Positions 1 through 6,292 of a DNA stretch of 17,886 nt are shown here, piece after piece. Each line of letters opens with the position of its first letter. Position 1 is the first letter of the stretch. This DNA is from JANOBJ01 sp031411575 (GTDB taxonomy: Bacteria; Pseudomonadota; Gammaproteobacteria; Burkholderiales; Burkholderiaceae_C). Below the pieces are notes generated by a model that worked only from the letters and a program-made list of their open reading frames with translations, was not told where the DNA came from and searched no databases. The stretch spans positions 1 to 17,886 of the forward strand of contig JANOBJ010000263.1 of NCBI GenBank assembly GCA_031411575.1. Direction: 5' to 3'. The position numbers and the translations under genes were made by a program.

Positions 1-1719
1 GATGCTGGGTTCATCCAGCACGAACAGGGTGTTGACCAGCGAGGTGCCGAGCGCCGTGGTGAGGTTGATGCGCTGCACCTCGCCGCCCGACAGCGTGCGG
101 CTTTGCCGGTCCAGGCTCAGGTAGCCGATGCCCACGTCGCACAGGTACTTCAGGCGCGTGGTGATCTCCTCGAACAACAGTTTCAGCGCCTTGTGGTCGG
201 CCTGCCCCTGCGGCACCGAACCGGCCGCATGCGCGCGCTCCCCCATCAGGTCGAAGAAGCGCCGCAAACGATCGATTGGCAGCAGCATCAGGTCGTGCAG
301 GCACAGGCCCGGCATGGCCTCCAGCTGCGCGCGCGTCCACTTGGCGCCGTGGGGCAGGAAACGTTTGCCGGGCTCCATGGCCACATCGGCGTCCTGCTTG
401 CCGCCGATGCGCCACAACAGGCTCTCGGTCTTGAGCCGCGCGCCCGCGCAGGCCGAGCAGGTGGTGTAGCTGCGGTACTTGGACAGCAGCACCCGGATGT
501 GCATCTTGTAGGCCTTGGTCTCCAGGTACTCGAAGAAGCGCTTGACGCCATACCAGTGCTGGTTCCACTTGCCGTTCCAGTTGGGCGACCCGTTGATGAC
601 CCAGTGCTGGTGGTCCGGCGTGAGCTTGCTCCATGGCGTATCGCGCGGAATGCCCGCCGCTTCGGCATGGCGCATCAGGTCATCCTGGCATTCAGCCCAT
701 GCCGGCGTCTGCATCGGCTTGATGGCGCCTGCGCGCAGTGTCAACTTGTCATTTGGAATCACGAGGCCGTAGTCGACCCCGATTACGCGACCAAAGCCCC
801 GACAGACCTCGCAGGCACCGACTGCCGAATTGAATGAAAACGCCGAGGGAATGGGATCCGTGTAGCGGATATCGCTTTCCGGGCAATGCAGGCCGGTGGA
901 AAACTTCCAGATCGAGGCTGAAGCCCCCACGCTCGCCGCTGGGTGTGCTTCGCTGCCCCCCGAGAGGGCTGCCCCGCCTTGGGGCGGCCCGGCGGCGGGG
1001 CTCGCTTGCTCGGTCGGCAGCGCATACACCGCCATGCGCCCGCTGCCGCGCTTGATGGCCACCTCAATCGCCTCGATGACTCTCACTTTCTCAGTGCCAT
1101 CGAGCCGGAAGCGGTCTGCCACGACGTCGAGCACTTTCCTGGGCCCCGACAGCGATGCCGTTTCGCGCTCGGCGTGCACGCGCGTAAATCCGCTGGCTGA
1201 CAACCACTGTGTGATTTCTTCGGGCGTGGTGTTGGCCGGCAACTCGACCGGAAAGGTGACGACCAGTCGCGGGTTGCCATCCCGCGACCGCGCAGCCATT
1301 TCGGCGTAGATGGTCTCCGGCGAATCGTGGCGCACCAATGAGGCCGTGCGGCGGTCAAACAGTTGCCCCGCGCGCGCGAACAGCAGCTTGAGGTGATCGT
1401 TCAGCTCGGTCATGGTGCCGACGGTCGATCGCGACGAACGCACCGGGTTGGTCTGGTCGATCGCAATCGCGGGCGGAACCCCGTCCACCCGGTCGACCGC
1501 GGGCTTGTCCATCCGGTCCAGGAACTGGCGCGCGTAGGCGCTGAAGGTTTCAACGTAGCGGCGCTGGCCCTCGGCATAGAGGGTGTCAAAAACCAGGCTT
1601 GATTTACCCGAGCCGCTGGGCCCGGTCACGACCGTCAGTTCACCCGTCAGGATGTCAATGTCCAGATTCTTGAGGTTGTGCTGCCGAGCACCGCGGATGC
1701 GAATCTGCCCCTGGGACAT
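1..1719 (-). CDS. uvrA: UvrA-family excinuclease ABC subunit A, N-terminal part (3' end outside window)
   Basis: ABC-type ATPase that recognises DNA lesions for nucleotide excision repair with UvrB; cytoplasmic. The visible 573 residues begin MSQGQIRIRG and hold Walker A GPSGSGKSS (about 33-41), the UvrA stretch RSTVGTMTELNDHL (97-110), a zinc-finger region at 279-306, a second CxxC at 421-424, the ABC signature LSGGE (543-547) and Walker B LFVLDEPS (565-572), where the window ends. The first zinc pair reads CPES (279-282), not CxxC, while its partner CEVC (303-306) is intact. The DQTNPVRSSRSTVG variant and other wording differ from E. coli UvrA and recall the large UvrA paralogues of Burkholderiales, so this may not be the housekeeping copy. 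Residues about 236-268 are an Ala/Gly/Pro-rich insert encoded by a GC-rich repeat. The ATG at 1719 has only a weak purine-rich RBS; no LexA box was seen upstream. Confidence 0.88.
   Translation of the reverse strand, partial: MSQGQIRIRGARQHNLKNLDIDILTGELTVVTGPSGSGKSSLVFDTLYAEGQRRYVETFSAYARQFLDRMDKPAVDRVDGVPPAIAIDQTNPVRSSRSTVGTMTELNDHLKLLFARAGQLFDRRTASLVRHDSPETIYAEMAARSRDGNPRLVVTFPVELPANTTPEEITQWLSASGFTRVHAERETASLSGPRKVLDVVADRFRLDGTEKVRVIEAIEVAIKRGSGRMAVYALPTEQASPAAGPPQGGAALSGGSEAHPAASVGASASIWKFSTGLHCPESDIRYTDPIPSAFSFNSAVGACEVCRGFGRVIGVDYGLVIPNDKLTLRAGAIKPMQTPAWAECQDDLMRHAEAAGIPRDTPWSKLTPDHQHWVINGSPNWNGKWNQHWYGVKRFFEYLETKAYKMHIRVLLSKYRSYTTCSACAGARLKTESLLWRIGGKQDADVAMEPGKRFLPHGAKWTRAQLEAMPGLCLHDLMLLPIDRLRRFFDLMGERAHAAGSVPQGQADHKALKLLFEEITTRLKYLCDVGIGYLSLDRQSRTLSGGEVQRINLTTALGTSLVNTLFVLDEPSI
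916..1011. repeat. GC-rich palindromic repeat inside uvrA (Comamonadaceae-type)
   Basis: This stretch has runs of C and G and an 8-base perfect inverted repeat, GCCCCGCC at 971-978 and GGCGGGGC at 994-1001. A second imperfect stem lies around GCCCCCCGAGAGGGCT (955-970). From memory it resembles an interspersed GC-rich repeat common between genes of Acidovorax, Variovorax and Polaromonas relatives; that match was not searched. Here it stays in frame and is read as a low-complexity Ala/Gly/Pro/Ser segment of UvrA, about residues 238-268, just before the first zinc-finger pair. The edges are approximate. Confidence 0.6.
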
Positions 1720-1787
1720 GTAGTGTGGTCTTTCTGTTGGTTCTGCTTGGCACAAGGCCAAACATTCTAGGAAGACCGGCGCACCGA

Positions 1788-1819
1788 GCGCCGCGTAGGG
1801 TCATCAATCCACGCGGCGC
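1788..1819 (-). terminator. Inverted repeat after the 54-residue gene, possible weak terminator
   Basis: GCGCCGCG (1788-1795) and CGCGGCGC (1812-1819) are perfect 8-base complements 16 bases apart. They lie just downstream of the small gene's stop codon and before uvrA. No U run follows on the minus strand, so this could be a processing or attenuation hairpin and not a true rho-independent terminator. Confidence 0.25.
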
Positions 1820-1823
1820 CGGC

Positions 1824-1988
1824 TCACTTGGCGGCGCTGGCCGGCACCGAAGCGGCTGAAGCAGGCGCAGGGGCGGTCGTCGCTTCGGCACCATGCTTTT
1901 CACCGCCCATGTCGATATCGCCGCCCTTCATGAGGATGAACATGGCCAGCGAGGCAAACAGTACAAATCCAACTGCGATTTTCCACAT
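1824..1988 (-). CDS. Small single-span membrane protein of unknown function (54 aa)
   Basis: The product is 54 residues. MWKIAVGFVLFASLAMFILM forms one membrane helix (about residues 3-20). It is followed by a Gly-rich polar stretch KGGDIDMGGEKHG and an Ala/Pro/Ser tail of low complexity. The ATG at 1988 has a good RBS, AGGAG, about 7 bases upstream, and the gene begins right after the terminator of the MFS gene, so it probably has its own start or receives read-through. Similar short MWK-type proteins are, as far as I recall, found in related betaproteobacteria, but I know no function. Function cannot be assigned from sequence. The hydrophobic helix, the strong RBS and the codon use support a real gene. 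Confidence 0.7.
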   Translation of the reverse strand: MWKIAVGFVLFASLAMFILMKGGDIDMGGEKHGAEATTAPAPASAASVPASAAK

Positions 1989-2003
1989 CAGGTTTCTCCT
2001 GTG

Positions 2004-2027
2004 AAAAGGCCCTCGCAAGCGAGGGCC
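2004..2027 (-). terminator. Rho-independent terminator of the MFS transporter gene
   Basis: GGCCCTCGC (2008-2016) and GCGAGGGCC (2019-2027) form a near-perfect GC-rich hairpin. On the minus strand it is followed by four U residues (AAAA on plus at 2004-2007). It lies 50 bases after the MFS stop codon and directly before the RBS of the 54-residue gene. The stretch between stop and hairpin (2028-2076) is itself very GC-rich, with further short stems such as GCCCC/GGGGC. Confidence 0.8.
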
Positions 2028-2076
2028 CGGGTGGGGCCAGCCCCTCGGGGCCGGCCGGGGTGGAGCGAAGCCCCGT

Positions 2077-3735
2077 TCAGTCGTTGGCGTAGATGTCCAC
2101 GTCCTTGGTTTCCTTGATGAACAACATGCCGATGACAAAGGTCATGCCGGCAATGATGATCGGGTACCACAGGCCGTTGTACATGTTGCCGGTCTGCGCC
2201 ACGATGGCAAACGCCGTGGTGGGCAGCAGCCCACCGAACCAGCCGTTACCGATGTGGTACGGCAGGCTCATCGACGTGTAACGGATGCGCGTGGGAAACA
2301 TTTCCACCAGCATGGCGGCGATGGGGCCATACACCATGGTGACGAGAATCACGAGGTAGGTCAGGATGACCACGATCATGAACTTGTCGACCTTGGCCGG
2401 ATCGGCCTTGGCGGGGTAGCCGGCGGCCTTCAGCGCATCGGCCACGCCCTTCTTGAACTCGGCATCCTTCTTCTTGGCGTCATCGGCGCTCAGGCCTTTG
2501 CTGGTGTAGCCCGGAATCACGGTTTCACCGATCTTGATGGTGGCGGGCGTACCGGCGGCGGCCGATGCATTTTCGTAGCTCACCGAAGAGCCCGCCAGAA
2601 CCTGCTTGGCAATGTCGCACGAACTCGTGAACTTGACGGTGCCGGTCGGGTTGAACTGAAACGAGCACTCAGATGCATCGGCCGTGACCACAACCTTGTT
2701 CTTGGCTTGCGCGGCGGCGAGGTCGGGATTGGCGGCTTTGGTCAGCGCGCCGAACACCGGGAAGTACGTCAGCACGGCCAGCAGGCAACCGGCCATGATG
2801 ATGGGCTTGCGACCGATCTTGTCCGACAGCGAACCAAACACGATGAAGAACGGCGTGCCGATGATCAGCGAGAAGGCCACCAGGATGTTGGCCGTGGCAC
2901 CGTCCACTTTCAGCGACTGCGTCAGGAAGAACAGGGCGTAGAACTGGCCCGAATACCACACCACGGCCTGGCCGGCGGTCAGGCCGATCAGCGCGAGGAT
3001 GACGATCTTCAGGTTCTTCCACTGGCCGAACGACTCGGACAGCGGCGACTTGGAGGTCTTGCCTTCAGCCTTCATCTTGGCGAAGGCCGGCGACTCGTTC
3101 ATGCTCAGGCGGATGTACACCGACACCGCCAACAGCAGGATGGAGACGAGGAACGGGATGCGCCAGCCCCAGTCGGCAAATGCGGCCTCACCAATGATGG
3201 TGCGGGTACCCAGAATCACCATCAGGCTCAGGAACAGGCCGAGAGTGGCCGTGGTCTGAATCCACGAGGTGTAGGCGCCACGCTTGCCGTGAGGCGAGTG
3301 TTCGGCCACGTAGGTGGCGGCGCCACCGTACTCACCACCCAGCGCCAGGCCTTGCAGCATGCGCAGCGCGATCAGGATCACGGGAGCGGCCACACCAATG
3401 CTGGCGTACGTCGGCAAGATGCCCACGATGAAGGTGGACAGGCCCATGATCAGGATCGTGATCAGGAAGGTGTACTTGCGGCCAACCATGTCGCCCAGAC
3501 GGCCGAAGATGATGGCGCCGAACGGACGCACGATGAAACCGGCCGCAAAAGCCAGCAGCGCGAAGATGAAGGCAGAGCCCGCATCCAGACCGCTGAAGAA
3601 CTGCTTGGCGATGATGGCGGCGAGTGAGCCGTAGAGGTAGAAGTCGTACCACTCGAAAACGGTACCGAGGGACGAGGCGAAGATGACCTTCTTCTCCTCG
3701 GCCGTCATGGGCCGGGCGGGGGCTGCTGTTGCCAT
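2077..3735 (-). CDS. MFS transporter, MHS (metabolite:H+ symporter) family, with large periplasmic loop
   Basis: Inner-membrane proton-coupled solute transporter of 552 residues; substrate unknown. Family evidence: GTVFEWYDFYLYG at 24-36, motif A GRLGDMVGRK (78-87) between helices 2 and 3, its repeat GSLSDKIGRK (301-310) between helices 8 and 9, RMLQGLALGGEYGGA at 125-139, and PTRIRYTSMSLPYHIGN near 481-497; these recall ProP, ShiA and KgtP. It is about 100 residues longer than usual because of a hydrophilic segment at roughly 332-452 between helices 9 and 10, predicted periplasmic, with two cysteines (C357, C373) that could form a disulfide. The start at 3735 has GGAGA about 8 bases upstream. 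An in-frame upstream start at 3843 lacks this support. It is followed by a strong terminator, so it probably forms its own transcription unit. Confidence 0.88.
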   Translation of the reverse strand: MATAAPARPMTAEEKKVIFASSLGTVFEWYDFYLYGSLAAIIAKQFFSGLDAGSAFIFALLAFAAGFIVRPFGAIIFGRLGDMVGRKYTFLITILIMGLSTFIVGILPTYASIGVAAPVILIALRMLQGLALGGEYGGAATYVAEHSPHGKRGAYTSWIQTTATLGLFLSLMVILGTRTIIGEAAFADWGWRIPFLVSILLLAVSVYIRLSMNESPAFAKMKAEGKTSKSPLSESFGQWKNLKIVILALIGLTAGQAVVWYSGQFYALFFLTQSLKVDGATANILVAFSLIIGTPFFIVFGSLSDKIGRKPIIMAGCLLAVLTYFPVFGALTKAANPDLAAAQAKNKVVVTADASECSFQFNPTGTVKFTSSCDIAKQVLAGSSVSYENASAAAGTPATIKIGETVIPGYTSKGLSADDAKKKDAEFKKGVADALKAAGYPAKADPAKVDKFMIVVILTYLVILVTMVYGPIAAMLVEMFPTRIRYTSMSLPYHIGNGWFGGLLPTTAFAIVAQTGNMYNGLWYPIIIAGMTFVIGMLFIKETKDVDIYAND

Positions 3736-3782
3736 GGTGATGTCTCCAAACAGGGTTGAGGCCCCCGAGATGGGGACATGGC

Positions 3783-3826
3783 TGGATTCTTGGGGCTGGC
3801 TCTGACCCTGCTCTGACGCGAATCCA
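3783..3826. promoter_or_regulatory. Candidate operator upstream of the MFS gene: nested direct and inverted repeats
   Basis: TGGATTC (3783-3789) and GAATCCA (3820-3826) are perfect 7-base inverted repeats. Between them CTCTGAC occurs twice (3800-3806 and 3811-3817) with an 11-base period, about one helical turn. The block lies about 50-90 bases upstream of the MFS start codon in the only sizeable gap on that side (3736-3889). I see no convincing -35/-10 pair, so this is only a suggested regulator site. Confidence 0.3.
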
Positions 3827-3889
3827 ACAGGGGCTTGCGCCAAACTGAACAGGGACTGACGAACTCAGGTCAAACCCGCGCCCTGCGTT

Positions 3890-4549
3890 TCACGATGCGG
3901 CAATTGGCGGCCGGGGACGCGAAATGCCCACTGGAAGCTGACTGGCCGATTCCCACGCGGCGCCGTCAAACCAGGCATCGCCCTCGCAGTACGCGCGCAG
4001 CATCGGCAGCGCATCAAAGCCCCAGAACAGTTTGCCATCGACCTCGAAGGTAGGGACACCAAAAAGGCCTTGCGCGATGGCGTCCCTGGTATGGCGCTTG
4101 AGCTGTGCCTTGACGTCATCACCGGCCGGGTCTCGCGCAGGACTGAGCGTTGCCGTGAGCGCCTGCAGGCGGGCTGGGTCAGCTGCGTCGGCCCCGCCGC
4201 GCCAGACATGGCGGAAGATGGTGTCGCAAGTGTGGCGGTTGGGCTCTCCGGCCGGATCACACGCCACGGCCAAGCGCAACAGGTGCAGCGAGTTGAACGG
4301 GTGCTCAGCCGGCAAAGACAACTCAATACCGTGGCGCTGCGCCAGCCACAACACCTGCCGGTAGGTCCAGTCGCGCTTGGGCGCGATCTCGGCCGGACCC
4401 AGCTGGCCATGGTGGCCGAGTACGCCCGCGAACAGCACCGGGCGGTGCACCACACGGTAGCTCAGGCCCATCAGCGCGGCAGGCAGCTGCTCGAACGCGA
4501 GGTAGGCGTAGGGGGAGATGAAGTCCAGGTGGAACGTGATGCGCTTCAC
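3890..4549 (-). CDS. DsbA-family 2-hydroxychromene-2-carboxylate isomerase-like protein
   Basis: 219 residues of thioredoxin-fold kappa-GST/HCCA-isomerase type. Characteristic are the N-terminal HLDFISPYAYLAFEQL (7-22), with Ser12 where DsbA has a CxxC and where HCCA isomerases place their catalytic serine, and the late GLFGVPTFEVDGKLFWGFDAL segment, including the cis-proline motif GVP. HCCA isomerases act with glutathione in naphthalene-type aromatic degradation, but most genomic homologues have no known substrate, and no aromatic pathway genes lie here. The start at 4549 overlaps the DUF1289 stop in ATGA, indicating translational coupling. It is the last gene of the mvaB group; no U-run terminator follows. 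Confidence 0.85.
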   Translation of the reverse strand: MKRITFHLDFISPYAYLAFEQLPAALMGLSYRVVHRPVLFAGVLGHHGQLGPAEIAPKRDWTYRQVLWLAQRHGIELSLPAEHPFNSLHLLRLAVACDPAGEPNRHTCDTIFRHVWRGGADAADPARLQALTATLSPARDPAGDDVKAQLKRHTRDAIAQGLFGVPTFEVDGKLFWGFDALPMLRAYCEGDAWFDGAAWESASQLPVGISRPRPPIAAS

Positions 4550-4785
4550 GGTGAGGCCTGTTCACCCAACGACTCCGCGCGCTCGCCGATGCACCGCCAC
4601 ACCTCGCGGCGTGCGAAATCGTCAAGATTGCCCCAAGCCGCGATTTCTTCGAGGGTGCGCAGGCAGCCACTGCACCACCCGGTCGCGTCGTTCATCTGGC
4701 ACACCGACATGCACGGAGAGGGCACATTTTGGCCCGCAGTCCTCGACATCTGGACATTCTTTGCTATTATTTTTATATCAACCAT
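4546..4785 (-). CDS. DUF1289 family cysteine-rich small protein
   Basis: A short protein with the DUF1289 pattern SPCMSVCQMN...GWCSGCLRTLEEIAAW, in which four cysteines (CxxxC and CxxC) probably bind a metal or an iron-sulfur centre. The later conserved part contains W and RR residues. Function is unknown. Read from 4785 it has 79 residues and its ATG overlaps the upstream stop in TGATG, which suggests coupling. However, the first 12 codons (MVDIKIIAKNVQ) are unusually AT-rich, and an alternative ATG at 4749 (MSRTAG) gives 67 residues, closer to the conserved core; neither start has a strong RBS. The stop overlaps the next start by four bases. Confidence 0.8.
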   Translation of the reverse strand: MVDIKIIAKNVQMSRTAGQNVPSPCMSVCQMNDATGWCSGCLRTLEEIAAWGNLDDFARREVWRCIGERAESLGEQASP

Positions 4786-5288
4786 CAGTTTTCCATGGTC
4801 TGGGCGACGTCGGCAACCGGCGCACCCGTCAGGCGCTCCAGATCAAACGGTTGCAGCTGGAACACGCCCCGCGGGTGCCCCGCCGCAGCCCAGATGGCTT
4901 CGAACCGGAACAGTTCGCGATCAATCAACGTGACGGGCGCGTTCGCGTGCCCCAAGGGTGCCACGCCACCAATGGCGAAACCGGTGGCCGCCCGCACGAA
5001 GTCGGCATCGGCGCGACCCACCGGCCCCACCAGCGCCTCGACCTTGCGTTCGTCCACGCGCCGATCGCCCGAGGTGACCACCAGCACGGCCGCACCATCC
5101 GCACGGCGCCGGAAGATGATGCTCTTGGCAATCTGCCCCAACACCACGCCCAAAGCGTCGGCCGCCTGCTGGGCGGTTCGCGCCGCATCGTCCAGCATCA
5201 CGGGCGAATGCGGATGTCCGGCGTCCTGCAACGCACGGGCAACCCGTTGCACGCCTTCGGGCAGGGAACTCAGTTCGGCGCCGCACAT
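4785..5288 (-). CDS. YbaK/ProX-type aminoacyl-tRNA deacylase
   Basis: 167 residues with the YbaK/EbsC editing-domain layout. Lys55 sits in GQIAKSIIFR, the conserved KSxxF-type position. FAIGGVAPLGH follows at 104-114, and a C-terminal GHPRGVFQL holds the conserved Gly-Gly/His-Pro region. Family members hydrolyse mischarged aminoacyl-tRNA (Cys-, Ala- or other tRNAPro/Thr) in trans in the cytoplasm; which one cannot be told here. I chose ATG 5288 because GGGGTGAT lies about 7 bases upstream; a GTG at 5300 overlapping the mvaB stop in GTGA would add four residues. It sits 8 bases after mvaB and is coupled to DUF1289 downstream. Confidence 0.85.
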   Translation of the reverse strand: MCGAELSSLPEGVQRVARALQDAGHPHSPVMLDDAARTAQQAADALGVVLGQIAKSIIFRRRADGAAVLVVTSGDRRVDERKVEALVGPVGRADADFVRAATGFAIGGVAPLGHANAPVTLIDRELFRFEAIWAAAGHPRGVFQLQPFDLERLTGAPVADVAQTMEN

Positions 5289-5296
5289 GCTACTGA

Positions 5297-6205
5297 TCAC
5301 CCCGTACGCTTGTTCAAAATGGCCGTGGCCGCGCGCGAATTCGGTTTGCGCTGAAGGAAGCCGCTGATATAGGCGCCGGCGTCAATCAGCAGGTCAAGAT
5401 CAATCCCGGTCTCGATGCCCATGCCATGCAGCATGTAAACCACATCCTCGGTCGCCACGTTGCCGGTGGCGCCTTTGGCATAGGGGCACCCGCCCAGCCC
5501 GGCGGATGAGGTGTCGTACTGCCAGATACCCATCTCCAGGCAGGCCAGCGTGTTGCCCAGCGCCTGGCCGTAGGTGTCATGGAAGTGCCCCGACACATCA
5601 TCCAGCGCGTAGTGTTTGAGTGCGGCATCCATCGCCCGCTGCACCTTGATGGGCGTGCCCACGCCAATCGTGTCGGCCACGCCGATGTGCTGCACCCCGA
5701 TCGCTTTCATGAGCCGCGCCACCAGTTCCACGCGCTCCGGCGGAATTTCCCCTTCGTAAGGGCAACCCACCGCACACGAGATGGCGCCTCGAACGTGAAT
5801 GCCCTTATGGCGTGCGGCCTCCACCACGGGGCGAAACCGCTCGATGCTCTCGGCAATCGAACAGTTGATGTTGCGCTGGCTGAAGGCCTCGCTCGCCGCG
5901 CCAAACACCACGATCTCGTCAGGCTTTGAGCCCAATGACGCCTCAAAGCCCTGCATGTTCGGCGTCAACACGGAATAGCAGACGTCGGCATGGCGTTCGA
6001 TCCCGGCCATCACCTCGGCGTTGTCCGCCATCTGCGGCACCCATTTGGGCGACACAAAGCTCGTCACTTCAATGTTCTTGAGACCGGCCGCCTGCAGCCG
6101 GTGCACCAGCCCGATCTTGACGGCCGCCGGCACCGGCTGCTTTTCATTCTGCAGCCCGTCGCGCGGGCCGACATCGACGAGCTTGACTTGAAGTGGAAGG
6201 TCCAT
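5297..6205 (-). CDS. mvaB: Hydroxymethylglutaryl-CoA lyase
   Basis: 302-residue TIM-barrel enzyme that cleaves HMG-CoA to acetyl-CoA and acetoacetate, the last step of leucine degradation; cytoplasmic. Visible hallmarks are LVDVGPRDGLQNE (9-21) with catalytic Arg15, metal-site histidines in SGHFHDTYGQ (205-214; His207, His209), and the signature GLGGCPYAKGATGNVATEDV (236-254) with the catalytic loop Cys240. Length fits the family. I chose the start at 6205 (MDLPLQVKLV) because the next upstream in-frame candidate at 6235 adds residues with no family match; the RBS is a modest AAAGAGA. Upstream, a hairpin plus U run separates it from the sensor/exonuclease operon, so it likely has its own promoter or receives read-through. 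mccA, its pathway partner, lies about 11 kb upstream. Confidence 0.93.
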   Translation of the reverse strand: MDLPLQVKLVDVGPRDGLQNEKQPVPAAVKIGLVHRLQAAGLKNIEVTSFVSPKWVPQMADNAEVMAGIERHADVCYSVLTPNMQGFEASLGSKPDEIVVFGAASEAFSQRNINCSIAESIERFRPVVEAARHKGIHVRGAISCAVGCPYEGEIPPERVELVARLMKAIGVQHIGVADTIGVGTPIKVQRAMDAALKHYALDDVSGHFHDTYGQALGNTLACLEMGIWQYDTSSAGLGGCPYAKGATGNVATEDVVYMLHGMGIETGIDLDLLIDAGAYISGFLQRKPNSRAATAILNKRTG

Positions 6206-6233
6206 GGCAATCTCTTTCTCTGCGCAGTATCGC

Positions 6234-6290
6234 AAAAACGGGCAGGGTTCTCAGGAGGTTCCCGCGTCAACCCTCTACCGGGTAGCCCGT
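6234..6290 (-). terminator. Bipartite hairpin plus U run after the exonuclease fusion gene
   Basis: On the minus strand ACGGGC (6290-6285) pairs with GCCCGT (6243-6238), and AGGGTT (6274-6269) pairs with AACCCT (6249-6244). Together they make 12 base pairs interrupted by a 10-base bulge on one side (6275-6284). Five U residues follow directly (AAAAA on plus, 6234-6238). It starts a few bases after the exonuclease stop codon, so it would end the actP-to-exonuclease operon. The bulge makes the strength uncertain. Confidence 0.5.
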
Positions 6291-6292
6291 CA

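Noticed and set aside
1720..1823. A LexA (SOS) box upstream of uvrA
   Set aside because: No CTGT-N8-ACAG-like palindrome was found; the only dyad is a short TTGGC/GCCAA pair near 1748-1762.
2254..3627. A 457-codon open frame on the plus strand opposite the MFS gene
   Set aside because: It is antisense to a clear transporter gene and its protein is His/Gln/Arg/Gly-rich low-complexity sequence, typical of a shadow frame in GC-rich DNA.
3736..3843. A 36-residue N-terminal extension of the MFS transporter
   Set aside because: The ATG at 3735 has a good RBS and matches the usual MHS start region; the extension is Gln/Ser-rich and lies in the candidate regulatory region.
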